Source: Seonamhaeicola aphaedonensis
Lineage (GTDB): Bacteria; Bacteroidota; Bacteroidia; Flavobacteriales; Flavobacteriaceae
Assembly (NCBI RefSeq): GCF_003386195.1
Contig: NZ_QRDX01000002.1
Coordinates: 398,067 to 462,066, forward strand
Reading direction: 5' to 3'
Length of the DNA: 64,000 bases
Made by a program: the position numbers and the translations under genes. The first letter of the stretch is position 1; every line of letters begins with the position of its first letter. Positions 26,863 through 37,930 of this stretch are shown piece after piece. The notes beneath the pieces were generated by a model, which saw only the letters and a program-made list of their open reading frames with translations, was not told the origin of the DNA and searched no databases.

Positions 26863-28041
26863 ATGAGTAAAGATGTAGTTATTGTTTCTGCTACGAGAAC
26901 TCCTATTGGTAGTTTTCTTGGTGCATTATCTACTATTCCTGCTCCTAAATTAGGAGCCATAGCTATTAAAGGTAGTTTAGACAAAATTAATTTGAAACCA
27001 GAATTAGTTGATGAAGTTTTAATGGGGAATGTGGTACAAGCTGGATTAGGCCAAGCCCCTGCAAGACAAGCTGCAATTTACGCTGGAATACCTGATACTG
27101 TACCTTGTACAACTATAAACAAAGTATGCGCTTCTGGCATGAAAGCCGTTATGCAAGCTACCCAAAGTATTGCTTTAGGCGATGGTGACATTATTATTGC
27201 TGGCGGCATGGAAAATATGAGCCTAATACCTCATTATTTACATACCAGAACAGGAACTAAATTTGGCCCTGCTACATTAATTGACGGTATGCAGAAAGAT
27301 GGTTTAGTAGATGCTTATGATGAAAATGCTATGGGTGTTTGTGCGGATGCTTGTGCTAAAGCATATCATTTTTCAAGAGAGGACCAAGATGCTTTTGCTA
27401 TTGAATCTTACAAACGATCTGCTGAAGCTTGGGAAACAGGTAAATTCAATAATGAAGTTATTTCTATCGAAGTTCCTCAAAGACGTGGAGAGCCTATTAT
27501 ATTTAAACAAGATGAGGAGTTTACTAATTTTAATATAGAGAAAATTACCAGCTTACGTCCCGCTTTCACAAAAGAAGGAACCGTGACAGCAGCTAATGCT
27601 TCATCAATAAATGATGGTGCGGCTGCCATGGTTTTAATGAGTAAAGAAAAGGCCCAAGAATTAGGATTAAAACCGCTTGCCACAATAAAAAGTTACGCCG
27701 ATGCCGCACAGGAATCAAAATGGTTCACAACCGCTCCTGCAAAAGCGTTACCAAAAGCCTTAGCGAAAGCAGGTATCAAAATTGAAGATGTTGATTTTTT
27801 TGAGCTCAATGAGGCTTTCTCTGTGGTTGGTTTAGCAAATATTAAAATATTGGGGATTGATAGCTCAAAAGTAAATGTTAATGGTGGCGCCGTATCTTTA
27901 GGACATCCGTTAGGTTGTTCTGGAGCTAGGATTATTGTAACATTATTAAACATTTTGGAACAGAATAATGCTAAAATTGGTGCAGCGGCTATATGCAACG
28001 GTGGTGGTGGGGCATCAGCAATTGTTTTAGAAAGAAATTAA
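26863..28041 (+). CDS. Acetyl-CoA C-acyltransferase (thiolase)
   Basis: 392 residues, normal length. The nucleophile Cys89 is in [10 protein letters not shown], and the second catalytic pair is His348 ([10 protein letters not shown]) and Cys378 (CNGGGGAS). It makes or splits acetoacetyl-CoA or longer 3-ketoacyl-CoA; whether its role is biosynthetic or in beta-oxidation cannot be told here. A near -7 box (TATTTTCG) lies close upstream. The NlpC/P60 gene starts 9 bases after it. Confidence 0.93.
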   Translation: MSKDVVIVSATRTPIGSFLGALSTIPAPKLGAIAIKGSLDKINLKPELVDEVLMGNVVQAGLGQAPARQAAIYAGIPDTVPCTTINKVCASGMKAVMQATQSIALGDGDIIIAGGMENMSLIPHYLHTRTGTKFGPATLIDGMQKDGLVDAYDENAMGVCADACAKAYHFSREDQDAFAIESYKRSAEAWETGKFNNEVISIEVPQRRGEPIIFKQDEEFTNFNIEKITSLRPAFTKEGTVTAANASSINDGAAAMVLMSKEKAQELGLKPLATIKSYADAAQESKWFTTAPAKALPKALAKAGIKIEDVDFFELNEAFSVVGLANIKILGIDSSKVNVNGGAVSLGHPLGCSGARIIVTLLNILEQNNAKIGAAAICNGGGGASAIVLERN

Positions 28042-28050
28042 GTTGATTTA

Positions 28051-28800
28051 ATGCAGTACGGAATTTGTAGTTTAAGCATTGTGCCTTTAAGAAATGATCC
28101 CGCAGATACCAGCGAACTTGTCTCTCAGATGCTATATGGCGACTTTTTTAAAGTATTAGAACAGCGTAAGCATTGGAGTAAAATTAGGCTGGCTTTTGAT
28201 AAGTATGAAGGTTGGATAGACAATAAGCAGTATTTAGAAATCTCTGAAGATGACTATAGTGCTTTAAACAAAGAAACACCAAAACTTTCTCATGATTTGG
28301 TGGAGTTTATTCAAAATTCTGATGGTCAATTACATCCCATTTTAATTGGGTCTTCCTTAAACGGGTTATCCCTTTTAAAACATTCCCACGATGGCAATAT
28401 CATTGAGGGAAAAATTGACAAAGAAAACATAATAAAAACAGCTTTTTTGTATTTAGGTACCCCCTATTTATGGGGAGGTAAAACACCCTTTGGAATAGAT
28501 TGCTCTGGATTAACACAAATGGTTTATAAACTTAATGGATATAAACTACTGAGAGACGCCTCACAACAAGCTACACAAGGAGAAGCTTTAAGTTTTATTG
28601 AAGAAAGTGAACCAGGCGATTTAGCATTTTTTGATAATACCGAAGGGGTTATTACCCATGTAGGCATCATCATGAAAGACAACTACATTATCCATGCTCA
28701 TGGTAAAGTAAGAATTGATAGGCTAGACCACTCTGGGATTTATAACGCTGACAAGAGAACCCACACTCATAAACTAAGAGTCATCAAAAAAATAATATAA
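28051..28800 (+). CDS. C40 (NlpC/P60) peptidase with SH3-like N-terminus
   Basis: 249 residues. Residues 1-115 hold two SH3b-like segments (VPLRNDPADTSELVSQMLYG, KHWSKIRLAFDKYEGWI). The NlpC/P60 core follows with Cys151 (GIDCSGLTQ), His203 (THVGIIM) and a third polar residue at His215 or nearby. Such enzymes cut peptidoglycan stem peptides (D-Glu-diaminopimelate bonds). No signal peptide is visible. A bidirectional terminator follows immediately. Confidence 0.9.
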   Translation: MQYGICSLSIVPLRNDPADTSELVSQMLYGDFFKVLEQRKHWSKIRLAFDKYEGWIDNKQYLEISEDDYSALNKETPKLSHDLVEFIQNSDGQLHPILIGSSLNGLSLLKHSHDGNIIEGKIDKENIIKTAFLYLGTPYLWGGKTPFGIDCSGLTQMVYKLNGYKLLRDASQQATQGEALSFIEESEPGDLAFFDNTEGVITHVGIIMKDNYIIHAHGKVRIDRLDHSGIYNADKRTHTHKLRVIKKII

Positions 28801-28804
28801 AAAA

Positions 28805-28834
28805 AATCCACTTTATTTAAAGTGGATTTTTTTT
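28805..28834. terminator. Bidirectional terminator
   Basis: AATCCACTTT / AAAGTGGATT perfect 10-bp stem with a 4-nt loop, flanked by A and T runs on both sides. It serves the convergent C40 peptidase and TPR genes. Confidence 0.9.
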
Positions 28835-28852
28835 ATATTATTGTGTATGAGT

Positions 28853-30109
28853 CTAGTTTGCTGATGCTTCAATAGCTTCAACAATCCCTTTCATTTCTTT
28901 ATATTTATCTGTTTCCCCTAAAATACTATAAATGTTCATTAGTGTTTTAGCAGCACTCAAATTTTCTGGTTCAATATTAAGTGCTTTTGAAAGATAAGGC
29001 ACTGCCTTTCTATAAAGGTCCTGTCTTTCCTTTCTTAATTCTTCATAACGTCTATCATCAGCAGCAGAAGTTCCTAATCCATTCATTTCTTTGATAATAG
29101 ACTCTTCTTTACCTAATATTAATGCAGATAAATTGATATAAGCGTTAATATAATTGGGATCTAATTCTATTGCTTTATCATAATACTGTTTAGCTCGAGC
29201 ATCTTCACCAGAATCGGCCGCGATAACCCCTAAGTTGTATTGTAATTCTGCATTTTCAGGATCCATTTGAGTAGCCTCTTCTAACAAACTTCTAAACTTC
29301 TCAGTATTACCCATTTTAAAATAAATATTGGCTTCTGTGAGTAATAAATTTACATCATCTGGAGTCTCTGCTCTTGCATCTTTCATAGCCTCAATCGCCT
29401 TTTCATTATTGCCCTGACTTACATATATTAAGGCAACATTTTTTACAATTTCTGGCTTCTTTGAATCTGATTTCTTTTCAAAAGGATCTTTGTGAGTTTT
29501 TGTCTTAATTGAAATATCCCTCATTTGCTTATTAGGAAAAACCTCTTCTTTTTGAGTAGACACATCAATAGCACAGTATTCAGTAGTTACACCTGTATAA
29601 CCTACTTTTTTTAACTCTTCATAAAATTTTAACGCTCTGTCAAACTCTTGTACATTAACAGCAGTTGCTGCTGCATAATAAAGATATACGGTATCCTTTT
29701 TTGAAAACCCATAGGCTTTTTCAAAGAACTTTGATGCTTTAGAAAAGTCTTTCCCTTCATAAGCTTTGTTACCCTTTGTTAAAAGTGAATTCGTCATTTT
29801 CTGCTTTAATTCAGGAATCTCATTAGAATATGATGACTGTACCTCATTTAAACTTTTAAGAGCTACATCATAATCTTTTAGACTACCAGAACCTTCTGAA
29901 TAATACGCCTGAGCTTTTAAGAAATAATATTTGTCCTTTGTCTTTTCGTCCATGACATCAAGGAATGCTTCGGCTTGCGTTAATGCCGCCTTAGCTTCAG
30001 AAAAGTTAGTCCCTTTAATAGCTTTTTCAACAGCTTTCAGTTCTTTCTTTTGGGAAAATGAAAAGCTGCATACTACTAGTGCTAAAACTATAATAATTTG
30101 TTTGTTCAT
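28853..30109 (-). CDS. Tetratricopeptide repeat protein with signal peptide
   Basis: 418 residues. A Sec signal (1-19, IIIVLALVVCSFSFSQ) is followed by TPR units: a first set at about 20-170, then clear ones at about 225-330 (NVALIYVSQGNNEKAIEAMKDA, NAELQYNLGVIAADSGEDARAKQYYDKAIELDPNY-type). The protein is probably periplasmic and acts as a scaffold. It starts 16 bases after gyrA and is likely co-transcribed. No specific partner can be named. Confidence 0.88.
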   Translation of the reverse strand: MNKQIIIVLALVVCSFSFSQKKELKAVEKAIKGTNFSEAKAALTQAEAFLDVMDEKTKDKYYFLKAQAYYSEGSGSLKDYDVALKSLNEVQSSYSNEIPELKQKMTNSLLTKGNKAYEGKDFSKASKFFEKAYGFSKKDTVYLYYAAATAVNVQEFDRALKFYEELKKVGYTGVTTEYCAIDVSTQKEEVFPNKQMRDISIKTKTHKDPFEKKSDSKKPEIVKNVALIYVSQGNNEKAIEAMKDARAETPDDVNLLLTEANIYFKMGNTEKFRSLLEEATQMDPENAELQYNLGVIAADSGEDARAKQYYDKAIELDPNYINAYINLSALILGKEESIIKEMNGLGTSAADDRRYEELRKERQDLYRKAVPYLSKALNIEPENLSAAKTLMNIYSILGETDKYKEMKGIVEAIEASAN

Positions 30110-30125
30110 TTTAAAATCTATTTAA

Positions 30126-32687
30126 TTAATTATCAGTGTTATGTTCGTTTATATCATTATCAAGAGTTGTGCCATCTTCATTAACATCAGTGTTTTCAAC
30201 GCCTTCCACTTCTTCAACATCATCCTCGTCATGCATAACTTTGGCAACAGCCGCAATGGAATCTGAGTTTTTTAGATTTATTAATTTAACCCCTTGAGTA
30301 GCCCTTCCCATGGTTCTTAAATTAGCAACCTCTAGTCTAATTGCGATACCTGATTTATTTATAATCATTAAATCATCACTATCAGTTACTGTTTTAATAG
30401 CTACTAAATTTCCTGTCTTTTCAGTAATTGAAATAGTTTTAACTCCTTTTCCGCCTCTATTGGTTATTCTGTAAACAGCTTCACCATCTTCAGGATCATC
30501 AATGAAAGTTCGTTTACCGTAACCGTTTTCAGAAACGACTAAAACCGTTTGTTCCTGTGGGTTTTCTACTGTTACCATACCTATGACCTCATCTTTTGGT
30601 CCAGCTAAAGTAATACCTCTAACTCCTGATGCACTGCGCCCCATAGGTCTTGTTTTGGCTTCTTCAAATCTGATAGCTTTACCAGATTTTAGTGCCAACA
30701 TTACTTGACTATCACCAGTGGTTAATTTAGCCTCTAAAAGCTCATCACTTTCTTTGATAGTAATAGCGTTAATACCATTGGTTCTTGGACGAGAATACTG
30801 TTCCAGAGATGTTTTCTTAACTTGACCGTTTTTGGTAGCCATTATTACATAATGACCATTTATGTAATCATCATCTTTTAAATCTTGGGTGCAGATAAAG
30901 GCTTTTACTTTATCATCCTGTTCTATATTGATAAGGTTTTGAATAGCACGCCCTTTTGAAGTTTTACTTCCTTCTGGTATCTCATAAACACGCATCCAAA
31001 AGCACTTACCTTTTTGAGTAAAAAATAACATATATTGATGGTTAGTACCCACAAATAAATGCTCAAGAAAATCTTCATTTCTAGTCGTAGATGCTTTCTG
31101 ACCTACCCCTCCTCTATTTTGAGTTTTATATTCTGTTAACGAGGTACGCTTAATATAACCAGCATGTGAAATTGTGATAACTACTTTTTCGTTAGGAATC
31201 ATATCCTCAATACTTAAATCACCACCAGCATATTCTATAGTAGATCTACGCTCATCACCAAACTTATCTTTAATAACTTCTAACTCTTCCTTAATGATAT
31301 CCATTCTACGATCTTTCTTATCTAGGATATCTTTTAAGTCTTCAATAGTTTTTAATAGTTCGTCATATTCATCTCGCAATTTATCTTGCTCTAAACCAGT
31401 TAGCTGACGCAGTCTCATTTCAACTATTGCTTTAGCTTGAATTTCAGTTAATTTAAAGCGTTCCATTAACTTCTCTCTAGCTTCATCTGCATTGGCTGAG
31501 GCTCTAATCAAAGCAATAACTTCATCTATATTATCAGAAGCTATAATTAAACCTTCAAGTATATGTGCACGCTCTTCAGCTTTACGCAACTCATACTTGG
31601 TTCTTCTTACTACAACTTCGTGTCTGTGCTCAACAAAATATTGAATTAAATCTTTTAAATTTAATAACTGAGGTCGCCCATTAACAAGCGCAATATTGTT
31701 GACGCTGAATGATGATTGTAATGCCGTATATTTATAGAGTTTATTAAGAACAATGTTAGGGATAGCATCACGTTTTAAAACATACACTACACGCATGCCT
31801 TTTCTATCAGACTCATCTCGAATAGTGGCAATACCATCAATTTTTTTATCGTTAATCAAATCAGCTGTTTTCTTAATCATATCAGCTTTATTGACTTGAT
31901 AAGGAATTTCTGTAACAACTATACACTCGCGCCCTTGAACTTCTTCTATATTGGCTTTTGCTCTTATAACAATTCTTCCACGCCCAGTTTGGAAGGCTTC
32001 CTTAACTCCGTCATACCCATAAATAGTTCCTCCTGTTGGAAAATCTGGCGCCTTGACGTACTTAATTAATTCATCAACTTCAATATCATTGTTGTTAATG
32101 TAAGCAATGGTACCATCAACAACCTCTGTAAGGTTGTGTGGCGGCATATTTGTTGCCATTCCTACTGCAATACCTGATGCACCATTTACTAAAAGATTTG
32201 GTATTCTAGTTGGTAATACAGTTGGCTCTTGAAGCGTGTCATCAAAATTCAACTTATGATCTACAGTTTCCTTTTCAATATCTGCCAACATATCTTCAGA
32301 TATCTTCTGCATACGTGCTTCGGTATATCGCATTGCCGCAGGACTATCGCCGTCAATAGAACCAAAGTTTCCTTGACCATCAACTAATAAATAGCGAAGG
32401 CTCCATTCCTGTGCCATACGTACCATGGTATCATAAACCGATGTATCACCATGCGGGTGATATTTACCTAAAACCTCCCCTACTATTCTTGCAGATTTTT
32501 TGTGTGCAGAATTAGCTCTTACACCCAATTCATGCATTCCGTAAAGCACACGTCTATGAACAGGTTTTAATCCGTCTCTTACATCGGGTAAAGCACGTGA
32601 CACAATGACCGACATCGAGTAATCAATGTAGGCTGATTTCATTTCATCTTCAATATTAATAGGGATCAATTTTTCTCCTTCTGCCAT
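30126..32687 (-). CDS. gyrA: DNA gyrase subunit A
   Basis: 853 residues. Catalytic Tyr121 is in [10 protein letters not shown] and the quinolone-contact helix reads [10 protein letters not shown] (77-86, with Thr82 and Asp86 at the positions of E. coli Ser83 and Asp87; both are susceptible-type residues). The GyrA box in the C-terminal domain is [10 protein letters not shown], and a beta-pinwheel follows. The protein ends in an acidic tail (about 825-853, rich in Asp and Glu). It wraps and supercoils DNA with GyrB, which is not in the window. Confidence 0.97.
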   Translation of the reverse strand: MAEGEKLIPINIEDEMKSAYIDYSMSVIVSRALPDVRDGLKPVHRRVLYGMHELGVRANSAHKKSARIVGEVLGKYHPHGDTSVYDTMVRMAQEWSLRYLLVDGQGNFGSIDGDSPAAMRYTEARMQKISEDMLADIEKETVDHKLNFDDTLQEPTVLPTRIPNLLVNGASGIAVGMATNMPPHNLTEVVDGTIAYINNNDIEVDELIKYVKAPDFPTGGTIYGYDGVKEAFQTGRGRIVIRAKANIEEVQGRECIVVTEIPYQVNKADMIKKTADLINDKKIDGIATIRDESDRKGMRVVYVLKRDAIPNIVLNKLYKYTALQSSFSVNNIALVNGRPQLLNLKDLIQYFVEHRHEVVVRRTKYELRKAEERAHILEGLIIASDNIDEVIALIRASANADEAREKLMERFKLTEIQAKAIVEMRLRQLTGLEQDKLRDEYDELLKTIEDLKDILDKKDRRMDIIKEELEVIKDKFGDERRSTIEYAGGDLSIEDMIPNEKVVITISHAGYIKRTSLTEYKTQNRGGVGQKASTTRNEDFLEHLFVGTNHQYMLFFTQKGKCFWMRVYEIPEGSKTSKGRAIQNLINIEQDDKVKAFICTQDLKDDDYINGHYVIMATKNGQVKKTSLEQYSRPRTNGINAITIKESDELLEAKLTTGDSQVMLALKSGKAIRFEEAKTRPMGRSASGVRGITLAGPKDEVIGMVTVENPQEQTVLVVSENGYGKRTFIDDPEDGEAVYRITNRGGKGVKTISITEKTGNLVAIKTVTDSDDLMIINKSGIAIRLEVANLRTMGRATQGVKLINLKNSDSIAAVAKVMHDEDDVEEVEGVENTDVNEDGTTLDNDINEHNTDN

Positions 32688-32932
32688 AAGTAAATCAATT
32701 AATTTTATGAGTTTTCAAAACATGCTAATATAAATATTTCATGAGTGCTAACAACTGACTTACGTTAGTTTTTTGATACTTTTTATTAACAATTTTTAAG
32801 CTCTTTTTAGTTGATAAGTATGCGCGTTAAAATTTTGATTTTATGAAGATTTTTTCGTCAATTAGCAACTGACAGTTAATTTAGGGTACAGTTTTTGCCC
32901 TTAGTCAACTATTATTGTTATTTTTATTGCAG

Positions 32933-32939
32933 AAAGGAG
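32933..32939 (+). promoter_or_regulatory. Strong Shine-Dalgarno of clpC
   Basis: AAAGGAG, 6 bases before the ATG at 32946. It is the only near-perfect Shine-Dalgarno I found before a protein-coding start in the window, where nearly all others have AT-rich, SD-less leaders as expected for Bacteroidota. It fixes the clpC start at 32946 rather than the upstream in-frame TTG at 32895. Confidence 0.8.
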
Positions 32940-32945
32940 TTTATT

Positions 32946-35492
32946 ATGGATGATAATTTTTCGCCAAGAGTAAAAGATGTAATTGCATATAGTAAAGAGG
33001 AAGCCTTGCGTTTAGGACATGATTTTATTGGTACTGAACATTTGATGCTAGGGCTATTGCGTGATGGAAACGGGAAAGCCATAAATATTTTAAACGCCTT
33101 AGATATAGATTTAAATCATTTAAGGCGAAAAGTAGAAATATTGAGTCCTGCAAATCCTAATACTATAGCAGCCTCTAACCAAAAGAAAAACTTACACCTT
33201 ACAAGACAAGCAGAACGCGCCCTAAAAACTACGTTTTTAGAAGCTAAATTATTTCAGAGTTCATCCATAAATACAGCTCATCTACTATTGTGCATCCTTA
33301 GAAACGAAAACGACCCCACTACCAAGCTTTTAAATAAGCTGAAAGTAGATTACGATAATGTCAAAGAACAGTTTAAACTTATGATTACAAACGATAGCGA
33401 TTATATAGAACCTAAAGCAGAATCTTTTCAGGATGACAGCCCAAACCCTGAAGAAGATTCTTCAAAAGACATTTTTAATTCACCTACAAGCAAATCAAAT
33501 AAGAAGTCTAAAACCCCTGTTTTGGATAATTTTGGGCGCGATCTAACGGTTCTAGCCGAAGAAGGTAAGTTAGACCCCGTTGTTGGTAGAGAAAAAGAAA
33601 TACAGCGCGTTTCTCAAATTTTAAGTAGGAGAAAGAAAAACAATCCGCTTTTAATTGGTGAACCTGGAGTAGGTAAATCTGCCATTGCTGAAGGATTAGC
33701 TCTTAGAATTGTAAAACGAAAGGTATCAAGAATCCTTTTTAATAAAAGAGTTGTTACTTTAGATTTAGCAAGTTTAGTTGCTGGTACCAAGTATCGTGGA
33801 CAATTTGAAGAACGTATGAAAGCAGTTATGAACGAGCTTGAAAAAAACGATGATGTTATTTTGTTTATTGATGAAATACACACTATTGTAGGTGCTGGTG
33901 GTGCTACAGGTAGTTTAGATGCTTCTAACATGTTTAAACCAGCACTGGCAAGGGGTGAAATTCAATGTATTGGTGCAACTACACTAGACGAATACAGGCA
34001 GTATATTGAAAAAGATGGAGCTTTAGAACGACGTTTTCAAAAGGTTATTGTAGAACCTACAAGTGTTGAAGAGACTATTGAAATTCTTAATAACATAAAA
34101 GCTAAATACGAAGAACACCATAATGTTGATTACACTCCTGAAGCAATTGAGGCTTGTGTGAAATTAACAAATAGATATATGACTGAAAGGTTCCTGCCAG
34201 ACAAAGCTATAGATGCTTTAGATGAAGCTGGCTCTAGAGTTCATATTACAAATATTGAAGTTCCAAAACAAATCATTGAGTTGGAAAAACAACTCGAACA
34301 GATTAAAGAAACTAAGAATGCTGTTGTTAGAAAGCAAAAGTATGAAGAAGCCGCTAAATTAAGAGACGATGAGAAACGTTTGGAAAAAGAACTAGCTATA
34401 GCTCAAGAAAAATGGGAAGAGGACACAAAACAACATAGAGAAATAGTAACCGAGGACAACGTAGCGGATGTTATCTCTATGATGACTGGTGTTCCTGTAA
34501 ATAAAATAGCACAGACCGAAATTAATAAATTAGCAGAATTACCTAATTTAATTAAAGGAAAAGTCATTGGTCAGGACGAGGCCGTTTCAAAGGTAGTAAA
34601 AGCTATTCAACGCAATCGTGCTGGATTAAAAGACCCCAATAAACCTATTGGCTCTTTTATCTTTTTAGGACAAACAGGAGTTGGAAAAACACAATTGGCT
34701 AAAATACTATCCAAAGAACTATTTGATAGCGAAGATGCTCTTGTTAGAATTGATATGAGTGAATATATGGAGAAGTTTGCTATTTCAAGATTAATTGGAG
34801 CGCCTCCAGGATATGTTGGTTACGAGGAAGGTGGACAGTTAACTGAAAAGGTAAGACGTAAACCTTACGCAGTCATTCTTTTGGACGAGATTGAAAAAGC
34901 ACACCCAGATGTCTTTAATATGCTTCTTCAAGTGCTTGATGATGGTTATTTAACAGATAGTCTTGGAAGGAAAATTGATTTCAGAAATACCATTATCATT
35001 ATGACATCAAATATTGGTGCCAGAAAACTCAAAGATTTTGGTACCGGAGTTGGTTTTGGTACTGCATCACAAAAAGCTCAAGAAGATGCTAATGCCAAAA
35101 GTGTTATTGAAAATGCGCTTAAAAAATCATTTGCGCCAGAATTCTTAAACAGAATTGATGACGTAGTTGTGTTCAATGCCCTAGAAAAAGAAGACATTAA
35201 TAAAATCATTGATATTGAACTTGAAAAGCTTTTAGCACGCATTAAAGGTTTGGGCTATATCTTAAAACTCAGTAACAGTGCAAAAGATTACATTGCCGAT
35301 AAAGGTTTTGATAGGCAATATGGCGCAAGACCATTAAAGAGAGCCATTCAGAAGTATATTGAAGATGCTTTAGCCGAAGAAATAGTGGCATCTAATGTTC
35401 AAGAGGGTGATAAGATTAAAATAGATCTAGATAAGAACTCTAATGAATTAAAAATTACAGTAGAAAAGGCTGAAAAGCCAACAGAGTCATAG
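32946..35492 (+). CDS. clpC: ATP-dependent Clp protease ATP-binding subunit ClpC
   Basis: 848 residues from the Shine-Dalgarno-led ATG. There are two N-terminal Clp repeats (about 1-145), a first AAA+ module with Walker A GEPGVGKS (238-245), a UVR-type middle segment (QKYEEAAKLRDDEKRLE) and a second AAA+ module with GQTGVGKTQ. The middle insertion distinguishes ClpC from ClpA. It unfolds proteins for ClpP, which is not in the window. Transcribed divergently from gyrA across a 258-base gap with two small inverted repeats (AACTGAC..GTTAGTT and AACTG-A-CAGTT) that might be regulatory. Confidence 0.95.
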   Translation: MDDNFSPRVKDVIAYSKEEALRLGHDFIGTEHLMLGLLRDGNGKAINILNALDIDLNHLRRKVEILSPANPNTIAASNQKKNLHLTRQAERALKTTFLEAKLFQSSSINTAHLLLCILRNENDPTTKLLNKLKVDYDNVKEQFKLMITNDSDYIEPKAESFQDDSPNPEEDSSKDIFNSPTSKSNKKSKTPVLDNFGRDLTVLAEEGKLDPVVGREKEIQRVSQILSRRKKNNPLLIGEPGVGKSAIAEGLALRIVKRKVSRILFNKRVVTLDLASLVAGTKYRGQFEERMKAVMNELEKNDDVILFIDEIHTIVGAGGATGSLDASNMFKPALARGEIQCIGATTLDEYRQYIEKDGALERRFQKVIVEPTSVEETIEILNNIKAKYEEHHNVDYTPEAIEACVKLTNRYMTERFLPDKAIDALDEAGSRVHITNIEVPKQIIELEKQLEQIKETKNAVVRKQKYEEAAKLRDDEKRLEKELAIAQEKWEEDTKQHREIVTEDNVADVISMMTGVPVNKIAQTEINKLAELPNLIKGKVIGQDEAVSKVVKAIQRNRAGLKDPNKPIGSFIFLGQTGVGKTQLAKILSKELFDSEDALVRIDMSEYMEKFAISRLIGAPPGYVGYEEGGQLTEKVRRKPYAVILLDEIEKAHPDVFNMLLQVLDDGYLTDSLGRKIDFRNTIIIMTSNIGARKLKDFGTGVGFGTASQKAQEDANAKSVIENALKKSFAPEFLNRIDDVVVFNALEKEDINKIIDIELEKLLARIKGLGYILKLSNSAKDYIADKGFDRQYGARPLKRAIQKYIEDALAEEIVASNVQEGDKIKIDLDKNSNELKITVEKAEKPTES

Positions 35493-35512
35493 ACTTTTAT
35501 CTATCATAAACC

Positions 35513-35555
35513 ATAACAAAACCCTACATTCTTTTTAAATGTAGGGTTTTGTTAT
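35513..35555. terminator. Long perfect hairpin, bidirectional terminator
   Basis: An 18-bp perfect stem (ATAACAAAACCCTACATT and its complement) with a 7-nt loop, between convergent clpC and the MFS gene. Its right arm overlaps the last bases of the MFS reading frame. Confidence 0.85.
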
Positions 35556-36877
35556 ATCTGAGAAATTTTCTTGGTTCTAAAAAGCAATATAGCCCCAACT
35601 ACGAAAAAAGTAATGAGAAATAATATTGAATATCGCATACTACCAGTTAGTTCTGCAACAAATCCATACAAAAACATGCCTATAACAATACCTATTTTTT
35701 CAGAAACATCATAAAAACTAAAATATGAAGCTGTATCTTCAGAATCTTCTGGAATCAACTTACTGTAGGTGGAGCGAGATAAAGCTTGCACCCCTCCCAT
35801 AACCAAACCAACACATGCAGCTGTTACATAAAATTGAATTGGACTAACAACAAAGTATGCATACGCACAAATTGCAATCCAAAGAAAAACAATTACTAAA
35901 AGGGTTTTAATATTACCATACTTTTCAGACATTTTTGCCGTGTAATTTGCTCCAACTACAGCTATTAACTGTATTAATAAAATACTTATTATTAATCCTA
36001 TAGTTGAATCTTGATCTCCCCAATCCAATTCTTCAACTCCAAAATACGTAGCTGCAATCATAATGGTTTGAACTGCCATACTATAAACAAAAAAAGCACT
36101 TAGATAACTTTTTAAAATCTTGTTAGTTTTAAGTGCGGTCCAAATCTTCTTTAATTCTTTGTAACCGTGTACAATTACAGAACGTGTAACTTTTTGGCCT
36201 TCGTGAGTTCCTTTTGGTAAATACTTAAACGTATATTGTGCAAAACCCATCCACCATATACCCACCATAATAAATGATATTCTAGTGGGTTCACCAGAAT
36301 CTTTGAAGCCAAACGTATCATAGTAGAGAATCATTATTAAATTAATCACTAATAAAACAACACCACCAATATACCCTAAAGAAAACCCCTTAGCGCTAAT
36401 CTTATCTTGCTGCTCTGGGTAGGCTATATCAGGTAAATACGAGTTATAAAAAACCAAACTTCCCCAAAACCCTACTAATGCTAAAAGATAGCACAATAAC
36501 CCAAAAAATAAGTTATCTAAAGAAAACCAATACAAACCAATACAAGACAAGGATCCTAAATAACAGAAAAACTTCATAAAATTTTCCTTATTCCCAACAT
36601 AATCTGAGATACCTGATAGTATTGGAGAAATTATAGATACAATTAAAAAACTTAAAGCGGTTACATAACTAATTAGGGAATCGTTATTGAAATTGTAGCC
36701 TAAAAAAGAAACCGTGTCATTAATTTTATTCCCTTCTGCATCTTTAATAATTGTTAAAGCCCCATAAAAAATTGGAAATACCGCAGACGAAATAACCAAA
36801 GGGTAAACAGAGTTTGCCCAATCATAAAAAGCCCAAGCATTAAGTAATTTTTTATTCCCCTTTTCTAATACTTCCAT
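35552..36877 (-). CDS. MFS transporter, UMF1/Atg22-like
   Basis: 441 residues with about twelve hydrophobic helices. The opening NAWAFYDWANSVYPLVI is characteristic of the UMF1 (unknown major facilitator) family related to yeast Atg22, and GGVQALSRSTYSKLIPEDSE in the second half fits. Fungal relatives export amino acids from vacuoles; the bacterial substrate is unknown. Stop codon and terminator hairpin overlap. Confidence 0.87.
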   Translation of the reverse strand: MEVLEKGNKKLLNAWAFYDWANSVYPLVISSAVFPIFYGALTIIKDAEGNKINDTVSFLGYNFNNDSLISYVTALSFLIVSIISPILSGISDYVGNKENFMKFFCYLGSLSCIGLYWFSLDNLFFGLLCYLLALVGFWGSLVFYNSYLPDIAYPEQQDKISAKGFSLGYIGGVVLLVINLIMILYYDTFGFKDSGEPTRISFIMVGIWWMGFAQYTFKYLPKGTHEGQKVTRSVIVHGYKELKKIWTALKTNKILKSYLSAFFVYSMAVQTIMIAATYFGVEELDWGDQDSTIGLIISILLIQLIAVVGANYTAKMSEKYGNIKTLLVIVFLWIAICAYAYFVVSPIQFYVTAACVGLVMGGVQALSRSTYSKLIPEDSEDTASYFSFYDVSEKIGIVIGMFLYGFVAELTGSMRYSILFLITFFVVGAILLFRTKKISQI

Positions 36878-36940
36878 AATAAAAAAGCTGCTCTTTTTTT
36901 TGGTGAACAGCTATCTAAAATAGAACAAATATTTATAATA

Positions 36941-37771
36941 TCAATATTTTCCTAGTGGTCTAAATGAAGTGACACCAAATTTAGCCGCTTCTTCCTTCGC
37001 TTTAGGCGCCAAAGTTTTTAGATTGGCAATACGTGACTCATTAGAGGGATGTGTACTCAATATCTCTGGTGGAGCTTGCCCACTACTTTTAGCTTTCATA
37101 CGCTCCCATAATTTTGACGCCTCATCAGGGTTGTATCCTGCAATAGCCATTAAATAAACGCCTATTTTATCGGCCTCGGTTTCATGAGTTCTGCTAAATG
37201 GTAACATAACACCTACCTGACTACCTACTCCATAATATTGGTTAAATGCATTTCTATCTTTTTCGTCTTTGATAGCGACATTTCCTGCTATAGCAACACC
37301 TGCTTGAATGTAAGCTGCACTCATACGTTGCTGTCCATGATTTGCCAAGGCATGAGCAACTTCATGTCCCATAATAGCAGCTACTCCTGTCTCACTTTCA
37401 GCAACCGGTAAAATACCTGTATAAAAAACTATCTTCCCTCCTGGCATGCACCACGCATTTACTGTTTTATCATTAACCAAATTATATTCCCATTTGTAAT
37501 CTTTTAAATACCCATGATGCCCGTTGGCATTTAACCAACGCTCTGCGGCTACAGCAATTCGCTGCCCCACTCTGGTTATCATTTCAGCATCTTTTGTTCC
37601 TTTTACAACTTGATTCTCTTCTAAAAATTGATTATATTGAGAAAAAGCCGTTGGGAATAATTGAGAATTTGGCACCAACGCCATGGTTTTTTTTCCTGTA
37701 AAAGGGTTTGTAGCGCAAGCAATAGCTATAATTAGTAAACCTGAATAAATAAGTAGATTTTTCAATTTCAT
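36941..37771 (-). CDS. M48 family metalloprotease, lipoprotein
   Basis: 276 residues. Lipoprotein signal ends at Cys19 (LLIIAIAC). Zinc-binding HEVAH is at 136-140 with the third ligand in HETEADKIG, followed by the HPSNESRI motif. Related proteins (LoiP/BepA type) remove misassembled outer-membrane proteins. The leader region contains a perfect inverted repeat at 37799-37813. Confidence 0.92.
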   Translation of the reverse strand: MKLKNLLIYSGLLIIAIACATNPFTGKKTMALVPNSQLFPTAFSQYNQFLEENQVVKGTKDAEMITRVGQRIAVAAERWLNANGHHGYLKDYKWEYNLVNDKTVNAWCMPGGKIVFYTGILPVAESETGVAAIMGHEVAHALANHGQQRMSAAYIQAGVAIAGNVAIKDEKDRNAFNQYYGVGSQVGVMLPFSRTHETEADKIGVYLMAIAGYNPDEASKLWERMKAKSSGQAPPEILSTHPSNESRIANLKTLAPKAKEEAAKFGVTSFRPLGKY

Positions 37772-37798
37772 TTTTGAATATTTTTAATAATCATAAAA

Positions 37799-37813
37799 GT
37801 ACAAAAATTGTAC
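37799..37813. promoter_or_regulatory. Perfect inverted repeat upstream of the M48 protease gene
   Basis: GTACAA and TTGTAC separated by 3 bases, 28 bases ahead of the protease ATG on the minus strand. Symmetry and placement fit an operator for a dimeric regulator; no regulator is identified. Confidence 0.3.
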
Positions 37814-37930
37814 CTTGTTGTTTTTAAGACGCGGTAAATTTTTATGAGTAAATTAAATTTCAAAATTATTCCACTTAAAAAACGTTAAGTTTATTATCCT
37901 TAATCGACCTAATAGATAGATTAAATTTAT

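Noticed and set aside
30126..32687. Quinolone-resistance substitution in gyrA
   Set aside because: Thr at the Ser83 position is a common natural residue and Asp87 is retained, so resistance is not indicated.
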